From NCBI GenBank assembly GCA_963970005.1, contig CAXAMN010006557.1:327123-391122 (forward strand): a stretch of 64,000 nt of DNA. The letters run 5' to 3'. A program made the position numbers and the translations under genes. The stretch's first letter is position 1. The number at the start of each line of letters is the position of its first letter. Below, in pieces: positions 48,001 to 58,800 of this stretch. Below the pieces are notes generated by a model that worked only from the letters and a program-made list of their open reading frames with translations, had not been told where the DNA came from and made no database searches. The DNA is from Durusdinium trenchii. Its lineage: Eukaryota > Sar > Dinophyceae > Suessiales > Symbiodiniaceae.

Positions 48001-48437
48001 CCAGGCTGAATCCAAGGCTCCTCCCAGGCTGTAGTCAGTGTTCTGCAAAGCAGTCACTGCGGCCGTCAGTTCTGCTTGGGTCACCCAGCCCGTTTGAAGC
48101 TGCCGACCGATGGGCTGAAGCTCTTCGATCATAGCTTGTTGCTCTTGAATCATCTCTTTCTGTGCTTTCACCTCAGCCATTAGCATGGCCACTTCATCCT
48201 CCAAGGAAGCCTGGGGGAATTGCAAATCAGGCATCAAAAGGAGAAAGGATGAGAAAGGTAGACGACATATGACATATCATCACATATCATCACCTTTTAT
48301 ATCTGTTGTATTCTTTTGGTGTCTTTAAGTTCATTAAGCTTATCAATAGATGATGAACTCCCAAACAAATGCTCAAGGAAACAGCTATCCCAGGAAGCCT
48401 TGGCGACCACCAGCATCAGCGCACAGATTGTCTTCAT
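45058..48437 (-). CDS. Ammonium transporter (AMT/MEP/Rh family), tandem copy 1
   Basis: Membrane channel-type transporter for ammonium uptake. Nine exons keep one frame of 555 residues: 48437-48399, 48210-47823, 47685-47546, 47414-47316, 46971-46636, 46524-46184, 45982-45893 less its last 10 (ends 45883), 45622-45533, 45192-45058. Donors are GC, GT, GA, GA, GT, GA (or GC), GT, GC; all acceptors are AG. Family blocks: GFGMLETGSCRAKN, TIVSGAVAERVKSPTYAVFA, MDFAGSGVVHLTGG (the ligand-site Asp and first pore His) and DAAPVHGFCGIWGVLACG (second pore His). The N-terminus is unusual: a short signal-like exon (MKTICALMLVVAK) and a Glu/Gln-rich coiled coil precede the first helix. The last exon after HHHSPTK is uncertain because the paralogs diverge there at a possible GT donor. 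The ATG is chosen because the paralog aligns from the same Met. Confidence 0.92.
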
Positions 48438-49873
48438 GTTGTTTGGCCTATGTTGGCAACTGCACCCAGGGGGAGCAAGCGGTCGATGGCTCTTTTCCCT
48501 TTGAGCCAACACATGCAGCCGCGGAGCCAGCACCTCTATCCACCTCGACCTGTCCTTCTCTCCCTCCTATCTCCGCTGGATTTGGGAGCCTTTTTCTCTC
48601 TTCAGGTCCCAAAAATGGTCACCCTTCCTTCCAATCCTCTTGCTCTTTCAAAAAGACTCTGCCTGTCTGCGTTCCCAATCTGCCCTCACCTGAGCCCAAT
48701 TCAGTACTATAGTAATAGTAATATAAGATACACTCCCGAAAACTAACATAGACCCTGACAATGGCCCCCTGGAAGATTGTTTTCCTCTACCAACCAGTGG
48801 TTTTCAGGGTCCATGTTAGTCTTCCAGGGTGTATTGTAAGTGGACAACGGATATGTTGAAGAAAAAAACATCTGAACGCATCAGCTGCTCCATGTGCGAA
48901 TGGCAATCCTATCGGCGTGGAACGTGCAGCCCCTTCAATGTGGCTGTGTTTGTCCTGCGAACAAGTGACTATTCGGTACATGCCTTCCAAATGACTTCGT
49001 CACCTGAAATGGCTCGGACATTGTGAAGGGGCCCGAAGGATACCTGCACGCCTGAATTCAGCACACAGGTCTTCCAAACCCTTGAAAAAGAAGGTCAAGC
49101 CGTGTGGAAGAATGCAATCGGGAGGCGCAATTCTACCACTGAACTGGCATTGGCAGTCTGCAGGAAGATGGTCAGATTGCCGCCAGGGGTGGCCGATTCG
49201 ATCTAAAGAGCTCCACTCTTTCGAAGACAAAAAGCGACCCGGAGAACCTAGGTCGCTGCGTGCACTTCTGTGAGAACACGACTGGTTGGTGAACCCACCC
49301 CAATATCAGCAAACACACATTGATCATCCGAATGGAGGTTGAACACTAAGGAGATTCTAATTGGGACCCGGCAAAGGACTCTACAGTACATTATCGACGG
49401 TTGTCTTTCACCAACGTATGACGACAAATAGCCACCGCCTTCCCATCCAAGCAACTCACAGCATCTCTCCGTTATGTTCGATGCGTTGGCGCATGGCTCG
49501 CACCCAGCACTGCCACTTCACTCCATTCTCTTATGCCGGGGATGGGAGCACGCCAATCTTGGTGGTTTGAGTAGCGCCAGGCTCGCCGGTCAGGGAGTAG
49601 GCCTCCAGGGAGCTTCGACCGGCCGAAACTCCTTCCACGACTCATGTCACTGGTGGCCAAAGGCAGCCACAGGTGAAGCTGACGATGACCAAAGGTCTGA
49701 AAAACAGTTCCTACTCCTACTGAAACCAAGTTCTGCAGCCCCCCCCCCCGTCACGCACTCAATCCACGAGCAAAAGAATGCCTTTGACGTTCATCCCATT
49801 CCCCAGGCAGCCACATCATGCCACATCCCTCCAATCCCCTGACCACTCTCCCGGAATCGGCGTGTCCATCGGT
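48438..49873. other. Spacer between the two ammonium transporter genes
   Basis: About 1.4 kb between the start of copy 1 and the end of copy 2. It contains a MITE (48729-48833) and a stretch at 48990-49230 similar to 43365-43610 downstream of copy 1 (shared words 'aaagagctccactctttcga' and 'gacaaaaagcgaccc'). The promoter of copy 1 should lie here, but no TATA-type element can be assigned. Confidence 0.5.
48729..48833. mobile_element. TA-flanked MITE, family A (copy 2)
   Basis: 105 bp, same structure as 41085-41188. It starts 'tacactcccgaaaactaaca' and ends 'ttagtcttccagggtgta'. It sits about 290 bp upstream of the copy 1 start codon, so it may fall in that gene's promoter or 5' leader. Confidence 0.65.
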
Positions 49874-52800
49874 TCACCACGGTGGCCCGGACCCCACCTT
49901 GGCCGGTGAATGGTGGTGAGAGTCCATGCCCACCTGCAATTCCGGTGCCGTCTCTCACGAGCGGGGGCCGCTCGGCCATCGCGAACGGAGCAAGCACTGA
50001 ATGGGGAGTTCAAACCGGACGCCGATGGAACGCAGGCAAAACAAAACGCAAAGCTAACGAGGACTGCTGCTTCCGTCGGCCGTGACCACCTTAAGCAGTC
50101 TGGAATTGGTGACCGCCTAAGACCCATCCTCACCTGTTCCACCTCCTCACTGATGCGCAAAGTACCGGTGAGCTTCAGAATCAAGAAAATGATGGCGGAA
50201 AGGCTGCCAGACCACAGAATCACCTCCGTCAGTTTCCGAAAACCAAAATACTGGTCAATTCAACAAGACACTCAAGAGGATTAAGCTTTTATACAGGTTG
50301 CCAACACCCTGTTCTTGATGGTCCATGGCCCACTGCACTTGTAAAATTAAATCATTCTCTGCAGTCACAATCCACACCCCGCACCATGATGATGAGGATG
50401 AACTGTGCTCCGATAGCACTGCCCCCAATGCCGGTCTGGCAAGTGGAGTCCGTCGTTGAGACAGGCATGCATCCAAAACCACTCCTCAACTGCGCCAAAG
50501 CTCCATTGACGCGACAGAATGGCTCAAGGATTGTGCTTTTGGATCTCCCACTGTCAACTGATGACGGTAGATATTAAGCTAGATCTCGGCAGTCAAGGCT
50601 GAAGCAAACTAGAAACATAAGCCAAGCTTGGCAAAGTTCATTTTATCCTGTACTCTATATGGCCATCTATCTGCAGAAAAGCCTCCAGCCATGGTAATGA
50701 TCAAAACCCTTTCCCCAATCAAAGAAGCCGCATGCCAACACACCCCAAATGCCACAAAAGCCGTGAACTGGTGCGGCGTCCACTGGATCATCAATCTTCA
50801 GCTTTTGAACGAGCATGGAAGAACCTTGGTAGAAAAATGCTCCAATCAATCCAGTAGCAAAAGCACTGCCGCATTCCATGTTGCCGCAGCCTGCCGTGAT
50901 GGAGACCAAGCCTGCAAGAATGCCATTGCACAAGCCACCAACGTCATACTTCTTTGTGATGGCGTAGCGAAGGATGAAGACAGTGATTCCACCAGTAGCC
51001 GCAGACAATGTTGTGTTCATCGCAACCTGGGAATTGCGTGTACAAAGGATTCGGGGCAACACTGTAAACATTAGTGTCGGTCATCAGTATAGATCAGGAA
51101 CTGAAAACAAAAGTCACCTCAAGCACTTGCAAGGAACCTGAGCTGCCATGGCACCGGTTGCTCCATCGTGCATTGAAAGGGTGGAACCTGGGTTGAAGCC
51201 ATACCAACCGAACCACAAAGCGAAAGTGCCCAGCACCACCAGAAGAAGGTTGTGGCACTCAAACTCATCAGGGTTCGTAAAGCGCCCCGCTCGTGGTCCA
51301 AGCACAATGGTTCCTGCCAAGCCAGCCACTCCTCCTGTCAGGTGGACCACACCACTGCCCGCAAAATCCATGTAGCCAACATCGAGGACGGTGGCAATCC
51401 AGCCTCCACCCCAAGACCATGCCACAATGACTGGGTAGATGAAGCTCGCCATCCTTAGAGCCGGTTTCAGCGTCTGGAACGCGACGACCATGTGACTGAC
51501 TGTGTTTATATATGATATATATATATATATATATGATGTGCGTGAATTTGATGGAAGTTCACCTTGAACACCTTCTCATGAATCAGACCAGCAGTTCGTG
51601 CAGTTCGATCCGACCGGAGCATTTCGACACGCCAATGTTGGCTCAAGGCACGAGGGGACTCGGGCAGGACACCGGTAAAGAGCGAGGGCGGGGACGGCCC
51701 TTTAGGATAGGTTGGATGGGTTCGTTCGGTGCTACCTTTGTGGTTCCAACCGGAATCACATGTGTGTGTGAGCCTTCCATGACCCATCATGATCCACAGG
51801 AAAAAGATTGAACAAGTTAGTATATGTTAGTATCAAATCCCAGCAGCAAGAATGCAAAGACCGCATATGTGGGGCTCTTCACACGCTCAGCAACTGCACC
51901 ACTGACGATGGTGGCACCAGCAGTGCAAAATGCCTGGGAACGATCATTGCGTGTCAAAGTCATGTGGGCTCAAACACTCTCTTGTGGGTAGAGCGGAGTT
52001 CAACGAAGCGGGGTAAGATGAAAACAAACGGACAAAGCACCGCCCCGTATGGCGGTCATTTTCGAGTGAGCGTGCGATGCTCAAGGCGCCTGCGGTTGAG
52101 GCATGTCCATGCTCATGCCATGCAGTCAGGTCAGTCATGCGGTGTCATGTGGTTTCCATTTTCAGTCCATCAGCCCCCAAAACTCTTGCTGACCTGGCCG
52201 CGTTGGCAAGTGAGCTCTTGCGACGGTCCTCGTGCTGTCGACCGCGCTCAAGAACCGTGGTCTCCTCTTCTATGGAGAAGTGGTTCGTCTGGAGGAGCTT
52301 CAGCAAAGGCTCCGAGTGAGACGCGATCTTGGTCAGCGCGTCGGCCGGGTTGTGGTTGTGAGGCAGCCATCGAGGCCTTCCTGAGGTCACTGCCAGGCTC
52401 TCCTTGATGATGGCCACCTCTAAAGCGCTTCTTTCATCATCTCCATGAGCCTGCTCGGCATTGAGCGAGTCGTACAGGCTCTTGGCGTCCATCAGGACAA
52501 GGCTCTTCGGGTCCATGTACTGACCCGACTGGCTTGCGATCACCGTCGCTTTGCCAGCCAGCTCCAGGAGGTCGTCCTCGTTGCGCTGCCGGCGCCGAGG
52601 GTTGAAGTGCGACTTGGAAATCGCCTCCATCATGGCGTCTTGCCGCTCCAAGGCTGCTGTGGCCGCTGACATGGAAATTGCCTCGCAAAGGAGTGAGCTC
52701 GAGGCTTTCCGGCGCAGTCTCTTCGAGCGCCACTGCATCAGCGACACAGGTGCCAGGGCTCCACGATTCATGGTGTCGTCCGTGAAGCCAAGCAGCCAGC

Positions 52801-55800
52801 CATGCTGCGACCTTTCTTTTCCTGAAGTGTCGAAGGCCGAGTCGCTGATGAGGATGTTGCGCAGCTTGCTCTCCTTGATGGCGTGCACCTTCAAGGTGAC
52901 CGGGAAGGTCTTCAAGTGAGCCACGATGTCATTCGCCGACAGGATGTGGCTCATCGACGGCGATGGAAACGCCGAGGCAAGCAGCGACGCTGCAGCGCTT
53001 GCATCCGGTCGGGCTTCACGAGCAATCCAGTTGAGGCTCGCAATGAGCCCTCTCAGCTGCGTCTTCTCCGCCTCATTCAAGGGCATGGAGGCGGCATCCT
53101 TCTTCAGGACTCGTCGGCTGAGCTTGATGGGTTCAAGCCGGGTGTAGATGAACTCCTCCATGTTCATCTCAAAGCTGTAGTCCTTGTTCTGCTTGATCTG
53201 GCGACCAGCATAGGAGGAGCCATTGGAGTCGAAGAGGGCCTCGATCTTGCCGAACTTGAGCAGCTTGTGCAGCTCTTCCATCTTGGCCCGGTGGCGGTCG
53301 TTGCCGGCTTCGGCAATGTCATCGACCTCAATGACCATGAAGCCATCTGTTGGGGTCATCTCGTCAGCCTTCTCACCTGGAAGGGTGAGCACACAGCGGT
53401 CGTAGGGGCAGATCTTGTAGCCCAACTGTTCCGCAATGCCCAGAAGGCTGCGTCGCCACCATGAAGGGCCAGAGACCAGGCCGTAGACCTCGGTCTCCAA
53501 AAGCAACAACTGCTCAGGGTGCAGTCCAGGTAGAGCTTCATCTCGAGGTTGGCGGCAGGCAAGGCGGCGTGTCCTCGTGGTAGGACGTCCTTGGAGAAAG
53601 GCCGTCTTGACGTCCTTGATGTGCGTCTTCCACTTTCTCGAGGCAGCCAGCTGGAGGCAGGTGTAGATGGATGTACTCAAAGGAGTCGGACTCGACCGTT
53701 CAACCTCCAGCACGTCAGGGTCTTGCCATCCGACAACACACCAGCGGCTTTTGGGGTTGCGCTGGTCCACTTGAAGCGGAACTGCTTCCATGTGGCCTTC
53801 TTGTATGGCTCGTCTCTTGAACTCGGAGATGGTGTTTGGATCCAGCTCCTTTGGCTTGTAGCGGTCGACAAAGCGGGAGTCGATCACCTGGTCGGGGAAC
53901 TCCTTGAGGAAGGCACGACTTTCTTCAACGGACATCACCTTCACAGCTCCATTTGTCACCAGGCTGTCCAGCTCTTTCTTTCGAGCTTCGCGGAAGAGCT
54001 TCTTCTCGTCCTCGGCAAGCTTGCTGAACTCGACCTGGCCGAAAGAAGTTTTGGCCTTGGTCACATAGATGCATCGATCACGTTCGCAGAAGCTTGCCTC
54101 AGCGTGGTCGGCTGTGAAGGTCCTGCTTGAGGTAGGATCTCGTGGCTGTAGGACTCGTTCACCTTGCTCTCGACTGTATTTCCAAGTTGCACCAATGAAG
54201 CCAGTGTTCACACTGCCTGAGGTCTGGTTGCGCTCGAAGTCGATGACTTCCATGAAGAAGGACTCCCCAGGTGGCTTCGGTAGGGAAGGTGCACCTTGAT
54301 CAAATGGGTATGGAGCGCGAGGTGGAGTCCAACCAACGGGAGGCGTCTCTGGCACGTGGTAAGGCAACGTCGAGCGCCTTGCACTTGAACTTGACGAGGT
54401 GCGAGCAGGGCCAAATGTCATGGTGCCTGAAGTACCTTCGTCCACTCGAACAACTCGAGGGCCTTCAGCAACTGGAGGAGGTCCCATGGGTGTAGCAGCC
54501 AACTGATCTTCAGTGATGGTCTCCATGGGCTCCGGGACGAAGGGCTCTTCAGTCTCCACTTCCATGCTTGCTCGCCTGCTGTGGTCAGCGGTGCCAGGGA
54601 CGGTAGCTGTGTCCGGAAGCGTGTTTTCTTCCGATCCCAGGTGCGTGCTTTCTGCAGAGCTTGGAGGTGGTGGTTCAGGTCGATCTGCTTGGCCGGTGTC
54701 CTCGGTGATGCGAAGGACTCGACGAACAGCATCTTCAGGGAACTCATCATCTTCAGGGTGTCCTTCTGCAGTCACGTCCTGGTAGACAACTTGGCCAGGC
54801 TGCTGCAGCTTGTCCATGAGCTCCTTGGATAGTTCAACCACCAGCTCAGCTCCCAACTCTTCCTCCGGCGTCGCTCGCCTGATCTGCTCGAGCGAGGCTT
54901 TCCACAAGCGGCCTCTCATAGAGACCCAAGCTGAGCGGTTGGTCACATCATCAGCCAGGTAGACTCCTGGCCCAGTCCAACCACGGTAGGAGGGAGAGTC
55001 GCGGTAGACATAGATCCAGGTTCGAGGAGGGATCTTCTTCATGTCGGAGGTTCTGGTTTTGGCTCGCACACTGCGCCGAACTGCATCTCGGTCTTGGCGC
55101 TTCATCCATTCTTTCGCAGCAGCTTCCCTGATGCTCCAGACCCGTTGGATCTGCTCATTGGCGGACAGCTCGGTCAGCTCGTGGTCCAGGGCGTCCGTGG
55201 AGAGCAGGGAGGCGGGAAGCCTCAGGTTCTTGCCAAAGACCCGCTGCATTGGCGAAAAGCCAAAACGATCCATGAACCTGTTCCTTGCGGCGACAACTTC
55301 TGCCAGGGCTGTCTTGAGTTCTGCCGGGGATGCTGAAGTCTCCGGGAGCGTGGCAGCGAGTTTCTCCTTGACCAATCCTCCTGCTTTTTCCGTGCGGGAG
55401 TTTTGCCACGGAGAGCCAGGGTCGGTAAAGTGTATGCCCACGCCCAACGAAGCTACCGCTTCCACGAACTTCTGGCTGAAGAATTCGCGTCCACGATCCA
55501 CTACCAGAAGCACGGGAGCTCCGTAGTGCTGCACCCAAAGGCGCAGAAAGGTGTCCAGCACCTCTTGTGAAGCCTTCGTCTCCAGGATGTCAACCTGGAG
55601 GAAGTTGGTCCCCCAGCAGAGGACGTTGAGGAAGGTGTACGTCTTGCCAAAGAGCTCCATGAAGAAGAGGTCCATGCCCACAACGGTGTTGAACTCCAGG
55701 GCCCTCATCAAATGGCCTGGTCTGGCCGGTGTCGGCCTCTGTCGAGCTTCACACACGGGGCAGCGGTAGTGAGCCTTGGTCCAGTCGATGATATCGGTTC

Positions 55801-58800
55801 GGACACCTGCGTGCTTGAGCGCGCGGAGAAAGATGTCCTTGGAGGGATGGCCAAGGTTGCGATGCACTCGATGAACCTCTCGCCTCAACTGTGGAGCCAG
55901 GGCGAACTCATCCTCATTGACCTTCTGGAAGTCCTCGAGGGTTTGGAGTGCTTCGGAAACTCTCGAACCACTGCTCACATTTCTGAGCTGAGATCGAACT
56001 GCCGCTTCCACATCGAACGGAGGGATGTCATCCTCCGGGGGCTGTCGTGGAGCAGGCTGGGCTTCTTCCATGAGCTGGTCCTCTTCGAAGGTCACCGGCA
56101 TGGTTGCCAGAGTCTCCAGCTCCTGTTCGATCTCCATGTTCTCCTTGGCGTAGGTGAAGGCCAGCGCACCAAGGGCTCGTCCAACTTTGCGGGGCGGCTC
56201 GTGCTTGGAGTGCTGGTTCATGGTCTTGTAGCCCAAAGTTTCCTCGATCCCATCCACCAGGGCCTTCACGAACTCCGGGGTGTAGATTGCAGCTTGGCGA
56301 GCTCCACCGCCGATCAAGGGTCCATGGTCATGGCTCTTGTCACAGGACCGCTCCACATAGTGGCCTAGTTCTTCAATGTTGGTGGCCAGCAAGGTCGGCT
56401 TCTTGGCGAGGGCACCCGGAACAGGGCCTTTGGCAGCTCGGAGGTTGAACCGGCACATATCCAGGTAGATGACAAAAACATCGGGCCGTTTCAACAATTG
56501 CTGCAGCCGCGGGTTCTCGACCCAGGAAGTCGCATTGGCTGGGTGTTCCAAAATGAAACCCCGGTCCTCGGCCAGGGAGACAGCATAGTCCATGTGAAGA
56601 TCTCCTTCTTGTTCTTCTTGTTGCACTTCCCATGGATGTCGCTTGTAGTTCGTGAGGCGTCGAAGTGGGCTGTATGTGGTGCAAGGTGGTGACAGCAACA
56701 AGACTCCGGGCTTCTTGGTCTTCACGAGGCTGCGGGCTTCTTCACGGTGGCTGGCAAGTTTGAAGTCCCAGCCAGTGGTCAGGTCAAGAGCGATTGAACC
56801 GCTCAGGCCGCGCTTCTTAGCCTCGGCTGTCACACGAGGAGGGCTGTAGACCTCACCCACGTCCTCAAGGAAGTTCTTGATGTGGCTCTGGACAAAATGT
56901 CGTTGAGCTCTAGTCAAAACTGCAGGGGCGCCATCAAAATCCGTCCGGGCCAGCTCTTGAGTGCTGGACCCCAAAACAAAGGTGTGGTGGTGCAAAAAGG
57001 CATCCTTGCCAAGGGATTCGTCCGTAGCCTCCAGCCGCGGACCAAGCCAAGAGAACTTGGCAGCTGCATCTGGCAAGGTGCAAAAGATCAGCACGGTGGT
57101 GAGGAGCGCGTTGGCGGCTTTGCCCCTCACGTGCTTCAAAGAGCTTGTCGTGGTGCTCGAAGAGCTCGTAGTGCTCGTAGTGCCTGTAGGTGTCGTGGTG
57201 GCCTTGGCATTCATGGGCTGACCACTGCCCGCTCGGCTGCATCCATCTCGTCTGCATCCAGGATCAGCTCGCCGTCGGAGTGGATCTCGAAGATCTCCTG
57301 AGGCTCGTAGCGGCGAGGTGTCCTGGGCTTTGCTCGTGCCTGCATCGGGCGAACTCCTGCACCCAGGCTTCTCTTGTCCGAAGGCACTGCCGCTGGGGAT
57401 GGCGATGGTGTTCTCAACCATGAAGGCGTCACTGGTATTTCGGTCATATTCCCATCCTCCACCGCTGGCAGTGGTCCCTGAGTGCGGTGCGGCACATCCG
57501 ACGGAGTTGGTGTCTGTGGCATGCTCCTCGATGGCGTCATTGACGAAGGGGTGTACTCGGACACCAGGAGAGAGCTGAGGTCCGGCCGGGACTTCGGAGG
57601 CGGCAGCCGCTCGGGGTACGGTGTCTTGGAGTAGGCCACCATGGTCATCTCCCTCCGATCCGTTGAAGATCCGGACTTGCTTGTGTTCACCTTGACGTCC
57701 GGTTCCCATTCGACCCTTTCCCATCGAGAGCCACAGTCCAAGCATGTCCACCAGTATCGGGACCCTGAGCCTCGTTGACGAAGATGGTCCTCGATGTGGA
57801 CTCAGTCGGCTGGTGACTTCTCCCACTGTGCGTTCGCCTTGGACCTTGGCAGAGGTCGGCCAATGCCACGACGGACCTTTCCAGCGATCTCGCTCTTTGC
57901 GGGCTTCTTCTTGTCCTTTTCCAGGATCGCCGGCTCGTCCTTCAACTCGATGATGGCATTGCGCTCGGTCAGGTACTCCATGGCGTTCTGCTGAACTGCT
58001 TGGACGATCAGGCGGATGATCATCATGGCCATGCGCTTCCAAGCAGCCAGGGTCTTCTCGTGGCCCATGCGTTTGGGCTTGTGCACCTCCTCCTTGTCGG
58101 CTGTGGTGAGCCATTGGCTGATGCGAGACTTCATCCTGGGCACCAGGCGTTGCGAGCTTTGAGCCAGCTTGAACCGGAAGGTCATCGGGCATCACGGTTG
58201 GCAGATGTGCATCGCTGAGCTCAAAGTACTCACAAACCGATGGCGACTGCTCCATGGGGTGTGCATGAAAGCTGACATTCTTCTTGTGCTTCATGTCGAT
58301 CGAGGTCCGAGCCTGCTGGGCTCCTGCAGGTTGGGCCATGGAGGCAGCCTCAACAGCGCCAAAACGGCCGGAAGGAGAGGTCGAGGTAGGCGAACCGAGC
58401 TCGAAAAACACGTCTCCGACCCAAAATGGTAGTTGGCGCTGGTTGGTGGTGTCCCAAACATCGGTGATGGTGGTGAAGTCATTGGTGATGAAGTTCACAT
58501 GTGAAGTCCGTGTAGGCCCCAAGGTCTCCAAAACTTGGTGGGGAAGAACTTCACGAGGGTCAACCAGAGTGGAGCGAGGGCCAGGAAAGGTAGTCATGTA
58601 CTGCAGCTGCCCTTCATCCATTTTCAACCACACAGCAACGCCAAGGCGTTGGCGAACACCAGCAGGTTGTTGTGCTGGGGAAAGGCGAAAAGGATCTTCC
58701 GACAGGTTCAGCTCCTCTTTCAGCTGTGTTGGAAGCTCCCAGCGCTTGCCGAACTCCAAAATCGGGATGGCGCGGTGACCCGAGGGAGTTCGTCGCATTG

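Noticed and set aside
53549..54130. Plus-strand frames of up to 227 codons across E2
   Set aside because: They are antisense shadows of the polyprotein with no motifs of their own.
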